From: Methanoculleus caldifontis | Lineage (GTDB): Archaea; Halobacteriota; Methanomicrobia; Methanomicrobiales; Methanoculleaceae | DNA length: 64,000 bases | NCBI RefSeq assembly: GCF_032842345.1 | Contig: NZ_WBKO01000003.1 | Span: 1 to 64,000 of the forward strand | Direction of reading: 5' to 3' | In this document: piece after piece, positions 11,985-20,694 of the stretch | Layout: each line of letters starts with the position of its first letter | Position numbering within the stretch: the stretch's first letter is position 1 | Notes under the pieces: generated by a model | Databases searched by the model: none | The model's input: the letters and a program-made list of their open reading frames with translations, nothing else | What the model was told of the DNA's origin: nothing | Program-made: the position numbers and the translations under genes

Positions 11985-13205
11985 TTACTCCGCCCGCAGC
12001 GCCTCGATCGGGTCGAGGTTCGAGGCCCGCCACGCCGGGTAGACCCCGGTGACGATGCAGATCGCGGCACCGACGGCCATCGCCATCGGGACGTAACCGA
12101 TGCTCGACGGCGCGAAGAAGTACTCCGCTGTGCCGACCATGCCGAGCACGACGATGTAGCCGATGACGATGCTCGCGACGGCGCCGATGGTCGCCCCGAC
12201 GAGGCCGAGGATCCCGGCCTCGTAGATGAACATCCGGAGGATCTCTGTCCGCTGCGTCCCGATGGACCGGAGGATCCCGATCTCCCGGACCCGTTCGTTC
12301 ACCGACATCATCATCACGTTGAAGATCGAGACCGCGGCGACGAGGAGGGAGATTCCCGCGATCGCCATCACGAACGTCGTCATCGTCGAGACCGTCGCGG
12401 TGATGCTCTCCATCATGCGGCTGCTGTCCTGGACGGTGACGGTATCCTCCTTCTTGTTGAGTTCGCTCTCGATCGCCGCCTTGACCGTGGCGATGTTGTT
12501 TAAGTCGTTCACGACGACGTTAACCTGGTTGAACTCCCCTTCGCCGCCGTAGATGCCGGTGAAGAGCTTATCCGTGCCGATGATCGCCATATCCGTGGAG
12601 AGGTCCATCGACATCCCCCGCTCCTCGAGGATCCCGACGACCCGGACGGTCGTGGTCGACCCTTTGTCGGGGTCGCCGATATCGATCTTGCTCCCTATCT
12701 TGAGGCCGCGCCGCTCGGCGAGCGTCGGCCCGACGACCACCGAGGTCGTGCTTTTCGGGTACTCTCCCGTCTCGACGGTGAGGATCTTGCGGATGATCTC
12801 CGCATCGAGGCCGTAGATCGTCGCCCTCCCGGTCTCCGACCCGATCTCGATCCTGTCGGACTCGGACCTTACGGTGTAGGCGGTCCCGTACTTCGCGACG
12901 ATCCGCTCGATAGTCCGGAACTGGTCGCGGGTGATCGTGTCGTCGTCGGAGGAAGAACCGCCACCTCCGCCGCCGGGCCCCATCATCATCCCGCCTCCGC
13001 CCCCGGTGTAGGGGGTGACGGTGAGCTTGTTTGCCATGTCGGAGAGCTGTTCCGTGACCGAGAGCGTCATGTTCGCCCCCATCATCCCGATCGAGGCGAT
13101 GGCGACGACGCCGATGACGATCCCGAGGGCGGCAAGGACCGACCGGAGGAGGTGAAGCCGGACACTCCTCATCGAGAGCGCGAGGACGATGTCGTTCCCG
13201 ATCAT
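11985..13205 (-). CDS. MacB/LolC-type ABC transporter permease
   Basis: FtsX/MacB permease of 406 aa: one transmembrane helix near residues 20-45, a large extracytoplasmic domain, then three C-terminal helices (about 275-400). It would work with the ATPase encoded just upstream, whose stop overlaps this start by 4 nt. Family members use ATP to drive extracytoplasmic work, such as efflux or lipoprotein handling, rather than classical import. The extracytoplasmic domain has an odd insert of Gly and Met (about residues 68-90) followed by SSSDDD. The substrate is unknown. Confidence 0.9.
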   Translation of the reverse strand: MIGNDIVLALSMRSVRLHLLRSVLAALGIVIGVVAIASIGMMGANMTLSVTEQLSDMANKLTVTPYTGGGGGMMMGPGGGGGGSSSDDDTITRDQFRTIERIVAKYGTAYTVRSESDRIEIGSETGRATIYGLDAEIIRKILTVETGEYPKSTTSVVVGPTLAERRGLKIGSKIDIGDPDKGSTTTVRVVGILEERGMSMDLSTDMAIIGTDKLFTGIYGGEGEFNQVNVVVNDLNNIATVKAAIESELNKKEDTVTVQDSSRMMESITATVSTMTTFVMAIAGISLLVAAVSIFNVMMMSVNERVREIGILRSIGTQRTEILRMFIYEAGILGLVGATIGAVASIVIGYIVVLGMVGTAEYFFAPSSIGYVPMAMAVGAAICIVTGVYPAWRASNLDPIEALRAE

Positions 13206-13873
13206 GCCACCCTCCCGTCCCGTATCGTGATCGTCCGGTCCGCGTATCCGGCGGTCTCCGGGTTGTGGGTCACCATCACGAGCGTCCGGCCCCGGCTATG
13301 CAGGTCTGCGAGGATCTCCATGATCTGCAGGCTCGTCTGCGAGTCCAGGTTCCCGGTCGGCTCGTCGCAGAGGAGGATCGCCGGGTCGTTGACGAGCGCC
13401 CGGGCGATCGCGACCCGTTGCTGCTGGCCGCCGGAGAGTTCGTTCGGCTTGTGGGTCGAGAGGGTTTCGTCGATCCCGACGAGGGCGAGGAGGTCCTGCA
13501 CCCTCCCGGTGTCGTCGTTCCTCCTGTGCTTCATGATGTAGGGATATTCGACGTTCTCGTAGCCGGAGAGGAGCGGGATGAGGTTGAACTTCTGGAAGAT
13601 GTAGCCGATGGACGTGAGCCGGAGGCTGGTCAGCTCCCGGTCGTCCATCTCCCGGATGTTCTTCCCGGCGAGGAGGAGGTCGCCCGAGGTGGGGCGGTCG
13701 AGGCACCCGATCTGGTTGAGGAGGGTCGACTTGCCTGACCCCGACGGTCCCATGATGGCGACGAACTCCCCCTCCTCGATGGTGAGGGAGATCCCGGCGA
13801 GGGCCGTGACGTCTCCCGAACGGAGGGGATATACTTTGGTGACGTCGTTGAGTTCGATGACCGGACTGCTCAT
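13202..13873 (-). CDS. MacB/LolD-type ABC transporter ATPase
   Basis: ATP-binding subunit, 223 aa. Walker A GPSGSGKST (about residues 42-50), Q-loop near FQKFN, signature LSGGQQQRVAIAR, Walker B ILLCDEPTGNLD and the switch His in VTHN are all intact. The GNLD sequence after Walker B is typical of the MacB/LolD/FtsE class. It lies between a secreted Ig-like protein gene (17 bp upstream) and the permease (4-nt overlap), so the three form one transporter operon. Confidence 0.94.
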   Translation of the reverse strand: MSSPVIELNDVTKVYPLRSGDVTALAGISLTIEEGEFVAIMGPSGSGKSTLLNQIGCLDRPTSGDLLLAGKNIREMDDRELTSLRLTSIGYIFQKFNLIPLLSGYENVEYPYIMKHRRNDDTGRVQDLLALVGIDETLSTHKPNELSGGQQQRVAIARALVNDPAILLCDEPTGNLDSQTSLQIMEILADLHSRGRTLVMVTHNPETAGYADRTITIRDGRVA

Positions 13874-13889
13874 GCATCTTCCTCCCGGG

Positions 13890-15143
13890 CTACTTCCGCA
13901 TCCGGTTGCGGATCTGTCCGAGATACCCCTTCCGCCATGCGACGACGACGGCCACGCCGCCGACGATCACGAGGAATATCTCAAGGAGGGGTATCTGAGA
14001 GAATCCGCCGCCGAACGAGCCGAACATGCCCATGCCGCCTCTCGCATTCTGGGGGCCGCCGGTGCCGCTGATGCGGGTCTGGCCCTGACCACCCGCGGCC
14101 TCCGGCGCCTGTCCCGCCGAGGCGAGGGAGACGGTCACGGTCTCCGTGAAGGTCTTCCCGTCCGCATCGCGGTACTGGACGACGAGCGGGATAGAAGATG
14201 TGCCCTGCGCGGTGCACGTGACCTCGAAACTCGCGAAGTCGTCGGGCTCCAGCCCGCCGACGACGTAGACCGGGTAGGGGTCCGTCGGAGTCGCCGGGCC
14301 GTCGACGGTGACCTTGACCGAGTAGGCGTCTTTGAGGCCGGCGTTGGTCACGTCTCCGGTCAGCGTGATCGCCCCGCCGCTCTGCGAGACCCCGATGTTG
14401 TTGACTACCATGTCGGGCTCGACCGCCCGCTCGCCGATCTCGACCGGGACGGCCAGGGTGGTGTGGTGCTCGTTGATCCCGTTCCGGTATGAGATGTCGA
14501 AGGTGAGTTCGGTCGATTGCGAAGCCGTGACCTCGAACGACGCGGTCTTCTCCTCGTCCGGTGCGAGGGCGCCGAGGAAGACGGCGGTCCGGGTACTCTT
14601 GACACCTTCGCCCGACGGGGTGATGGTGACGCCGTTTACGCTGCTCTCACGGGGGTTCCCGACGGAGAGGACGATGGTGTCCTTGCTGTTTGCCGGGTAG
14701 GTCTCCGGGGCGCTGACGACGGAGACCCGGATCCCCGTGCTCTCGACCGTCACCGGAACGGAGTAGCGGATGCTCCCGCTGTCTCTGAGGTCCAGGTAGA
14801 AGACCGGGTAGTAGATGCCGTCCTGGGTGCTGGCCTTCACGGTGAACGTGAACGACATCGTGTTGCCGGGGCCGATGGTGCCGACCGAGTTGTAGGTTTT
14901 GTCGTTGACGACGGCGATACCGTCGGAATAGAGTGCCGCCCTGCTGATGGCGACGCCGCTCGACCCGGTGTTCTTGATCTCGACCGTCACCGTACCGGTG
15001 TCGCCGCGCATGAGCGTGCCGGGGTTGACGGTGATCCCGGTGATCGCGATCTGCGCCTCCGCCGTCGTCGTCGTCTCCGCCGCGCTGGCGGCGCCCACGG
15101 TTGCCGAGAGGAGGAGGATCAGGATGCAGAGGTGCGGTTTCAT
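13890..15143 (-). CDS. secreted Ig-like (COG1361/CARDB-type) protein
   Basis: Surface protein of 417 aa. An N-terminal signal peptide (LCILILLLSATVGAASA) is followed by three Ig-like or CARDB-like beta domains (about 25-140, 145-245, 250-350), a Gly-rich stretch, and a C-terminal helix with a basic RNRMRK tail. It is anchored with the domains outside the cell. It is first in an operon with the ABC ATPase and permease, which suggests an adaptor or substrate-capture role like a periplasmic adaptor. The start at 15143 is chosen because translation there begins with the signal peptide; the 40 extra upstream codons look non-native. Confidence 0.85.
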   Translation of the reverse strand: MKPHLCILILLLSATVGAASAAETTTTAEAQIAITGITVNPGTLMRGDTGTVTVEIKNTGSSGVAISRAALYSDGIAVVNDKTYNSVGTIGPGNTMSFTFTVKASTQDGIYYPVFYLDLRDSGSIRYSVPVTVESTGIRVSVVSAPETYPANSKDTIVLSVGNPRESSVNGVTITPSGEGVKSTRTAVFLGALAPDEEKTASFEVTASQSTELTFDISYRNGINEHHTTLAVPVEIGERAVEPDMVVNNIGVSQSGGAITLTGDVTNAGLKDAYSVKVTVDGPATPTDPYPVYVVGGLEPDDFASFEVTCTAQGTSSIPLVVQYRDADGKTFTETVTVSLASAGQAPEAAGGQGQTRISGTGGPQNARGGMGMFGSFGGGFSQIPLLEIFLVIVGGVAVVVAWRKGYLGQIRNRMRK

Positions 15144-15195
15144 CGGTTCTGCCTCCGGCGCATCGGCCCGCCGGACCCTGTCGGGAGGAGCTGCG

Positions 15196-15211
15196 GTGCC
15201 TGTACAGGCAC
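15196..15211. promoter_or_regulatory. perfect 16-bp palindrome in the leader of the ABC operon
   Basis: GTGCCTGTACAGGCAC is a perfect palindrome about 55 nt upstream of the ATG at 15143. It could be an operator for a dimeric regulator or an RNA hairpin in the leader. No second copy was found near it. Confidence 0.45.
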
Positions 15212-15326
15212 ACGGCACCTGTGCTGTTCGGGTATTGTTCTTGCGGTTGTCATGGTCTTTCACGTACCCTTGATCTTATGCCGCGCCCCTCCTGCGATAT
15301 CGGTGAAGGGCTGGCTGGCATGTAAT

Positions 15327-15352
15327 GTATTGTTTACATATTGTTATATATT
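15327..15352 (-). promoter_or_regulatory. AT-rich promoter with shared AACA..ATGTA motif, ABC operon
   Basis: Reading leftward it contains AATATATAACAATATGTAAA, a TATA box followed by a motif AACA-N-WATGYA that recurs at 15726-15750 and 16561-16585. It would give a leader of about 170 nt for the Ig-like/ABC operon. Confidence 0.5.
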
Positions 15353-15725
15353 TTTTACTTTGCGTCGATGACTGCAGCACACAACCGGTACCTCCGGGAT
15401 GGCTCCCACGTGCCGCGCGAAAAACAGAACGGCCTTCCATGGCTATACCAATCACCCTCTAAAAGAGGAGAAGGAGGGATGCAGGGGGGGTGTTTCATGA
15501 GTATCGGGTGATCTGCTCGGACGGGATGGGTCGCGCGGCATGCCCGGGTTCCAGGCGGGCATGCCGCCCATACTGCTGTCCGCTCCCTCTCTGCCCGTCA
15601 CCGTCGGAGAAGCAGCGACGGGTCCCTCCTCTTCTGCTGCTTTCATTCCATCCGGGGATGCCTCCCCGTCGGTTCGGTTCGTAGTGGCGGTCCTCTGTGG
15701 GTGCGGGGCCGACTCGCTACGTTAA

Positions 15726-15750
15726 GTATGTTATACATTTTGTTATTAAT
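15726..15750 (-). promoter_or_regulatory. AT-rich promoter-like site with shared motif
   Basis: Reads ATTAATAACAAAATGTATAA leftward, close to the site upstream of the DUF2178 gene (ATTAATAACACAATGCACAA). It lies just after the XRE gene and before no convincing gene. Confidence 0.45.
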
Positions 15751-15856
15751 AAATTACGAACAGGGCAGCGACAGGTCGTCGGCGGGGGGAGCAGAGAGGG
15801 GAGCAAAAGCGGTACGGCAGGAATACGATGCTCGGCTACCGGACCGGATAGCCCGA

Positions 15857-16066
15857 CTACTTCGATCCTGCGGCGTTGTCGTAGGTGAAGACCTCCTCGA
15901 TCGCGACGCCGAAGAACCGGGCGATCTTGAAGGCAAGTTCGAGCGAGGGGTCGTACTTTCCCTTCTCGATGGCGAGGATGGTCTGCCGGGTGACCCCGAG
16001 CTCGTTCGCGAGCCCTTCCTGGGTCAGGTCGTGCATCGCCCGGTAGACTTTAATCTTGTTCTTCAT
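15857..16066 (-). CDS. XRE-family transcriptional regulator
   Basis: Small DNA-binding protein of 69 aa, almost entirely one helix-turn-helix: KVYRAMHDLTQEGLANELG then VTRQTILAIEKGKYDPSL with recognition helix, ending in FGVAIEEVFTY. This is the typical short XRE regulator paired with DUF2178-like membrane proteins. The start at MKNKIK is chosen; the gene overlaps the end of the upstream DUF2178 gene by 17 nt, so translation is probably coupled. It may control the neighbouring promoters that share an AT-rich motif (inference). Confidence 0.9.
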   Translation of the reverse strand: MKNKIKVYRAMHDLTQEGLANELGVTRQTILAIEKGKYDPSLELAFKIARFFGVAIEEVFTYDNAAGSK

Positions 16067-16544
16067 CTCTATCCCATTCTCCATACTTGCGGGCGTAGTA
16101 CACCCTGAACCCGACATAGAGGAAGATCACCAGACAGAGGAGCACCAGCTGGCCGACGGCGAACCTGCCGAAGAGATTGAAGGGCAGAACGTCGGGCTCC
16201 GTCAGCCGCATCACCAGGTGCGTGGCGTTCGGATCCAGTGGATGAGGCGGCCGCAGGCCGAGCGGCCTTGAGAACGCAACGACCGCGCTCCCCAGGCTGA
16301 GCGCGAAGAAGGCCACCCAGGAGACCTCAAGCGTGCGAAGTGCCGCCTTCTGGGTTATCATCGCCGTCCGTTCATCCTCTATCGTCTCTTCGACTCTCTT
16401 TCGTGCCATGTAGATAAGGAGGATGCCGAGGACGAACGCGACCTGGATCAGGAGCGGCTTCTCAAGCTCCACCGAGAGCCAGAAGATCCCGACCTCGATG
16501 AGCGCAACGATGCCGGCAAGAAGATAGAACGAGTTTCGTTTCAT
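16050..16544 (-). CDS. DUF2178-type membrane protein
   Basis: Integral membrane protein, 164 aa, with about four helices (roughly residues 7-25, 30-47, 72-92, 125-148) and the conserved cytosolic loop VEETIEDERTAMITQKAALRT, which is characteristic of this family. Function unknown. It is the first gene of a two-gene operon with an XRE regulator and probably acts as its membrane partner or antagonist. Two family hallmarks, the DERT motif and the pairing, support the call. Confidence 0.8.
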   Translation of the reverse strand: MKRNSFYLLAGIVALIEVGIFWLSVELEKPLLIQVAFVLGILLIYMARKRVEETIEDERTAMITQKAALRTLEVSWVAFFALSLGSAVVAFSRPLGLRPPHPLDPNATHLVMRLTEPDVLPFNLFGRFAVGQLVLLCLVIFLYVGFRVYYARKYGEWDRDEEQD

Positions 16545-16560
16545 GTGCAGCCGTTGTACA

Positions 16561-16585
16561 GGATCTTGTGCATTGTGTTATTAAT
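16561..16585 (-). promoter_or_regulatory. promoter of DUF2178-XRE operon with shared motif
   Basis: Reads ATTAATAACACAATGCACAA leftward, 17-41 nt upstream of the ATG at 16544. The TTAATAA part is a plausible TATA box; the rest matches the motif at 15327-15352 and 15726-15750. Autoregulation by the XRE protein is an inference. Confidence 0.5.
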
Positions 16586-16657
16586 GCGTAACCCCGGACG
16601 GAGGCGGCGATGAAGCTCGCGGCGGAGCCGGGACCAGAAATAGGGTGGGGATCTGTC

Positions 16658-18343
16658 TCACCGGTGCGCGAAGTAGGCGCTCACCCGGCCGCCGTCCGCC
16701 GAGTCGATCCGGGCAAACCCGATCCGCTCGAACTGGACGACGCGGTCCGCCTCGCCAGCGACCAGCGGTTCGCAGAGCCCGGAGAGATCCCCTTCCTGCC
16801 TGAGGATGGTGCAGGGGAGCCCCGTGCCCGCCGGCAGCCACTGGATGATCGGTGCCTTCTCGCGCCGGGCATCCTCAAGCGAGTCGCCGGCGTAAGAGAC
16901 CTCCAGCACGTCCCCGACCTGCTCGAGCCGGATATTGTAGAGGTCCTTTAGCCGGACCATGCTCCGCCCCTCGATATCCGCCTTCGGGAGGAGGACCCTC
17001 CCCTCGGCGACCAGGGTGCGGACCCCGCGGGAGGGGTCGGCCGGGTGGAGGGCCGCGTGGGCCGAATGGAGCGGTGCGCCCGCCACCGTCACCTCGACCG
17101 GGTCGGGCACGAAGAAGTAGCGGTTCGCCTTCGGGTCGACGAGTTCCTTGTTCTTGGCATACAGGTTCTCCCAGGAGAACGAGATGTCGGTCTCCCCGAT
17201 CCCGATATCGACCATGGCGTTCCGGACCGCCTCGGCCTCGATGCCCCGGCGCGCGATCGCCCGGAGCGTGCCGAGATGGACGTCGTCCCAGCCCGTATAA
17301 AGCCCGCTCTTGATCCCCTCGCGCATCCCCGAGGTCGAGAGGACGACGCCCGAGATCCCCATCCGCCCGTAGTGGCGGTAGACCGGCGGCTTCCAGCCGA
17401 AGTACTCAAAGATGTAACGCTGCCTTCCGGTGTTCGCGATATGATCCTTCCCGCGGATGACATGGGTGATCCCGAGCAGATGGTCGTCCACCGCGACCGA
17501 GAAGTTCATCAGCGGAAAGACCGTGGCGTCGACCCTCGGGTGGAGGGGCGCGTTCACGATCCGCATCGCCGAGTAGTCGCGCATCGCCGGGTCCGGGTGG
17601 GCGAGATCCGTCTTCACCCGGACGGTCACGTCGCCCTCGTAGAACCCGCCCTCAAGCATCCGCTGCCAGAGTTCCAGGTTCTCCTCCACCGTCTGCTCCC
17701 GGCAGGGGCACTCCTTCCCCTTGAGTTTGAGTTCGCGGAACCGCTCGGCGTCGCAGACGCAGACGTAGGCGCCGCCGATCTCGATCAGTTTCCTGCAGAG
17801 GTCGTAGTAGATATCGAGCCGGTCGCTCTGGTAGACGATATCGGTGATCCCGAGTCCGAGCCACTCGATATCCTCCCGCACCATCTCGTAGGCCTCGGGG
17901 TCGACCCTCTTTGGATCGGTATCCTCGATCCGGAGGACGTACCGGCCGCCGTAGCGCCTGACATAGTAATCGTTCAGGATGGAGGCGCGGGCGTGGCCGA
18001 GGTGCAGCGGCCCGCTCGGGTTCGGCGCAAACCGCATCACCACGCCGTTCTCGGCGCCCTCGAGAGCGGGGAGTTGCCGCACGTGCTCGTGCGTCTCGGA
18101 GAGTTCCGCGAGGAGTTCGGGGGCGATCGTCTCGAGACGGTTCTTCCTCTCCGCCTGGCTCATCGCCGCCACCTCCGCGATCGCCTTCCCTGCCAGGGGG
18201 CCGAGTTCCCGCGCCCGGCTCCGGAACTCGGGGTGCTTGCCGAGCACCGTGCCGATGACCGTCCCGCTTTTGGGGGCCGCATCGTGCTTCACGGCGTTCT
18301 GGAGGGCGTAGATGAGGAGCAGGTGCTCGAGATCGGCGTCCAT
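16658..18343 (-). CDS. gltX: glutamate--tRNA ligase, archaeal type
   Basis: Class I aminoacyl-tRNA synthetase, 561 aa, that charges tRNA-Glu. The Rossmann domain begins near residue 103 with PSGPLHLGHAR (HIGH-like) and the KMSKS-equivalent is VLSTSGM. An N-terminal helical extension of about 100 residues and a C-terminal beta-barrel anticodon domain fit the archaeal/eukaryotic GlnRS-like class. The start at MDADLEH places it 4 bp after the prenyl synthase stop; the 35-codon longer ORF would overlap that gene. Last gene of the long superoperon. Confidence 0.95.
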   Translation of the reverse strand: MDADLEHLLLIYALQNAVKHDAAPKSGTVIGTVLGKHPEFRSRARELGPLAGKAIAEVAAMSQAERKNRLETIAPELLAELSETHEHVRQLPALEGAENGVVMRFAPNPSGPLHLGHARASILNDYYVRRYGGRYVLRIEDTDPKRVDPEAYEMVREDIEWLGLGITDIVYQSDRLDIYYDLCRKLIEIGGAYVCVCDAERFRELKLKGKECPCREQTVEENLELWQRMLEGGFYEGDVTVRVKTDLAHPDPAMRDYSAMRIVNAPLHPRVDATVFPLMNFSVAVDDHLLGITHVIRGKDHIANTGRQRYIFEYFGWKPPVYRHYGRMGISGVVLSTSGMREGIKSGLYTGWDDVHLGTLRAIARRGIEAEAVRNAMVDIGIGETDISFSWENLYAKNKELVDPKANRYFFVPDPVEVTVAGAPLHSAHAALHPADPSRGVRTLVAEGRVLLPKADIEGRSMVRLKDLYNIRLEQVGDVLEVSYAGDSLEDARREKAPIIQWLPAGTGLPCTILRQEGDLSGLCEPLVAGEADRVVQFERIGFARIDSADGGRVSAYFAHR

Positions 18344-18347
18344 GGTA

Positions 18348-19313
18348 TCAGTAGCCCCGGGCGATGAAGTAGTCGGCGATCTCTCCAAGCAGACGCTTCT
18401 CCTCGGAGTCGGGAAGGATCGAGAGCGCCTCTTTGGCGATGGTGGCACGCTCGACGGCTTTTTCCCGGACGGTGTCGATGATGCCCGCGCCCTGCAACCG
18501 TGCGATGAGACCGTCGATCTCCTCGGCCGAGAGGCTCCGCCGGTAGGGAGCGAGGTCGATCCCTTTCTCGCGCGCGAGGATGGCGATCAGGGTCTGCTTC
18601 CCCTCCCGGATATCCGACGCCCGGTCCTTGCCGCTCTTCTCGGTGCTCGCGAGAAGGTCGATAAGGTCGTCCTGGATCTGGAAGGCGATACCGCTGTTCA
18701 CGCCGAACTGGTAGAGGGCGTCTGCCTGGACCGGCGTTGCGCCCGCAAGCATCCCGCCGATGGCGGCGGATGCGCCGTAGAGCACACCGGTCTTCTTGCT
18801 GACCATCTCGAGATACTCCATCTCCGAGACGTCGTCCCGCTTCTCGAACGCCATATCCATGCTCTGCCCCTCGCAGATCTCGGCACATGTCCGTGCGAGC
18901 ATCTTCGTCGCGTGGACCTTCGCGAGGTTGTCGGCCTCGGAGAGGCAGATGAACTCAAACGCCTTCGCGTAGAGGACATCGCCTGCAAGGATCGCGGTCG
19001 GCTCGTCCCAGACCGTGTGGACGGTCGGAACACCGCGCCGGGTGACGTCGCCGTCCATGATGTCGTCATGGATGAGGGTGAAGTTGTGGGTCAATTCCAG
19101 CGCGAGGGCCGCGGGGATCAGGTCGTCGGAGGAGCCTTTCCTCACCGCGTCCGCGGCGAGGATGACGACCACCGGGCGGAGCCTCTTGCCCCCTGCAAGC
19201 AGCAGGTGGGCGCTCGCCCGGAAGAGGTCGCCGTGGACATCTCCGAAGTAGCGGTTGATCACTTTGTCGATCCGATCGGCGTTCTTCTCCAGGTAGTCTT
19301 CAAGCGTCGTCAT
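18348..19313 (-). CDS. idsA: trans-prenyl diphosphate synthase (GGPP-type)
   Basis: All-alpha isoprenyl synthase of 321 aa that condenses IPP with allylic diphosphates to make the C15-C20 chains of archaeal lipids. The first aspartate-rich motif is DDIMDGD (about residues 79-85) and the second is DDLIDLL with FQIQ before it. It follows RNase J by 13 bp and precedes gltX by 4 bp. Chain length is not certain from sequence; geranylgeranyl is the likely product in a methanogen. Confidence 0.94.
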   Translation of the reverse strand: MTTLEDYLEKNADRIDKVINRYFGDVHGDLFRASAHLLLAGGKRLRPVVVILAADAVRKGSSDDLIPAALALELTHNFTLIHDDIMDGDVTRRGVPTVHTVWDEPTAILAGDVLYAKAFEFICLSEADNLAKVHATKMLARTCAEICEGQSMDMAFEKRDDVSEMEYLEMVSKKTGVLYGASAAIGGMLAGATPVQADALYQFGVNSGIAFQIQDDLIDLLASTEKSGKDRASDIREGKQTLIAILAREKGIDLAPYRRSLSAEEIDGLIARLQGAGIIDTVREKAVERATIAKEALSILPDSEEKRLLGEIADYFIARGY

Positions 19314-19326
19314 GCCGTCCTCTCTC

Positions 19327-20664
19327 TTACTTGATCAGCACCTTGTTCCCGTTCCTCACGACGTGGAGGTCGTTTCCGAGCGTGTACCCCATCTCCTCCG
19401 CGAACTTCGCGTACCCTCCGGTCATCCCGATGTCGCCGTGCGACGGGATGATGTGCTGGGGGTTCAAGAGGTGCAGGAACTCGTAGTGGTCCTCCCGGTA
19501 GGCGTGGCCCGAAACGTGCAGCTCGTCGAAGATCCGCACGCCCGCCATCTTGGCGCGTGCCTCGACCAGGTAGCGCTGCCCGTAGTTCATCGGGTTCGGG
19601 ATCACCTTCGCTGAGAAGAGGATCTTGTCGCCCTTCTCCAGTTTGTAGGGGGTGTCGCCCATCACGATCCTCGTGAGGATCGCGCCCGACTCTCCCTGGT
19701 GGCCTGTGACGATCGGGAGGAACTTGTCCTTCCCGGTCTTCATGATCCGGCGCAGCGTCCGGTCCACGGTCCGGCGGTTGCCGAACATCGAGAGGGTCTC
19801 GGGGAACCCGACCAGCTTGAGCTGCTCGGCCGCGGAGCTGTAGCGCTCCATCGACCGGCCGAGCAGGACCGGTTTTCTGCCGATCTCGTGGGCGCACTCG
19901 GCGATGGCCTTGACACGGGAGATATGCGAGGAGAACGTCGAGACGAAGAGAGCGCTCTTGTCGTCCTCGTAACTCGTGATGGTGTCTCTGACGAGGTCCC
20001 GCGCGATCCGCTCGCTCGGGCACCGCCCGTTATCGGCGATATTGACGCTCTCGGTGATGAGGGCGATCACGCCCTCCTTCCCGATCTGGCGCAGCCGCGC
20101 GAAGTCCGGGGGAGCCCCGAGCACCGGCGTCCGGTCGAGCTTGAAGTCGTTTGCGTAGATGACTGCGCCCTCCGGGGTGTGCAGGACCGGGAAGACGGTG
20201 TCGATGATCGAGTGCTGGGCCTGCACGAACTCGAGCGTCAGGTGCGGGGAGATGGTGTAGCGCTGCCCGGCCTTCAGGGCGAAGAGCTTATTGTTCACCC
20301 CGAACTTCTGCTCCCCGGCGATCTGCTGCCGGATCAGCTCCGAGGTATAGGGCGTGCTGATGATGGGCGCATTGTAGCGGTGCGCAAGCTTCGGGATCGC
20401 ACCGATATGGTCCAGGTGTCCGTGCGAACAGACGATCGCCTTGACACTCCCCTCTATTGCATTCATGATGGTGTCATCAGGAATGGCCTTCATCGCGATC
20501 AGGTCCAGGGAATGCATGTTCTCGATGTCAGCATCCTCGTGGATCATCACCTGGTCGAGACGCAGGCCCATATCAAAGATGACAATCTCTTTTCCGCAGC
20601 GGACGGCAGTCATATTTCTGCCGACTTCGTTATACCCGCCCACTGCTATGATCTCAATATCCAT
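19327..20664 (-). CDS. ribonuclease J, archaeal
   Basis: Beta-CASP metallo-beta-lactamase nuclease of 445 aa, a 5'-3' exonuclease/endonuclease in RNA turnover. Motif SHGHLDHIGAIP supplies most zinc ligands, with further ligands in VIYANDFK and the C-terminal SGHAYREDHY and PSHGDIGM. GGAGG precedes the ATG by 5 nt. It sits between the IPP isomerase and prenyl synthase genes, a gene order seen in many methanogens. Confidence 0.94.
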   Translation of the reverse strand: MDIEIIAVGGYNEVGRNMTAVRCGKEIVIFDMGLRLDQVMIHEDADIENMHSLDLIAMKAIPDDTIMNAIEGSVKAIVCSHGHLDHIGAIPKLAHRYNAPIISTPYTSELIRQQIAGEQKFGVNNKLFALKAGQRYTISPHLTLEFVQAQHSIIDTVFPVLHTPEGAVIYANDFKLDRTPVLGAPPDFARLRQIGKEGVIALITESVNIADNGRCPSERIARDLVRDTITSYEDDKSALFVSTFSSHISRVKAIAECAHEIGRKPVLLGRSMERYSSAAEQLKLVGFPETLSMFGNRRTVDRTLRRIMKTGKDKFLPIVTGHQGESGAILTRIVMGDTPYKLEKGDKILFSAKVIPNPMNYGQRYLVEARAKMAGVRIFDELHVSGHAYREDHYEFLHLLNPQHIIPSHGDIGMTGGYAKFAEEMGYTLGNDLHVVRNGNKVLIK

Positions 20665-20694
20665 GTAGCCTCCTTGTTGGATGGTTTTTTGTTG

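Larger units (their letters stand above)
15144..15856. other. 713-bp gap with two AT-rich promoter-like segments
   Basis: No convincing gene. AT-rich segments lie at 15320-15362 and 15720-15762 in otherwise GC-rich DNA; both contain a leftward TATA-like box and a shared motif (see 15327 and 15726). Between them a 64-codon leftward ORF (15452-15646) has Pro/Gly/Ser-rich composition and no recognisable domain; a small protein or noncoding RNA cannot be excluded. TTAGAGGG and other short runs give no clear terminator. Confidence 0.5.

Noticed and set aside
15452-15646. A 64-codon leftward ORF in the gap after the XRE gene
   Set aside because: Composition is unlike a domain and no Shine-Dalgarno is seen. 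A real small protein cannot be excluded, so it is described only in the gap entry.
17045-18367. A 440-codon rightward frame opposite gltX
   Set aside because: It is an antisense shadow of a clear GluRS gene in GC-rich DNA; its product shows no motif.
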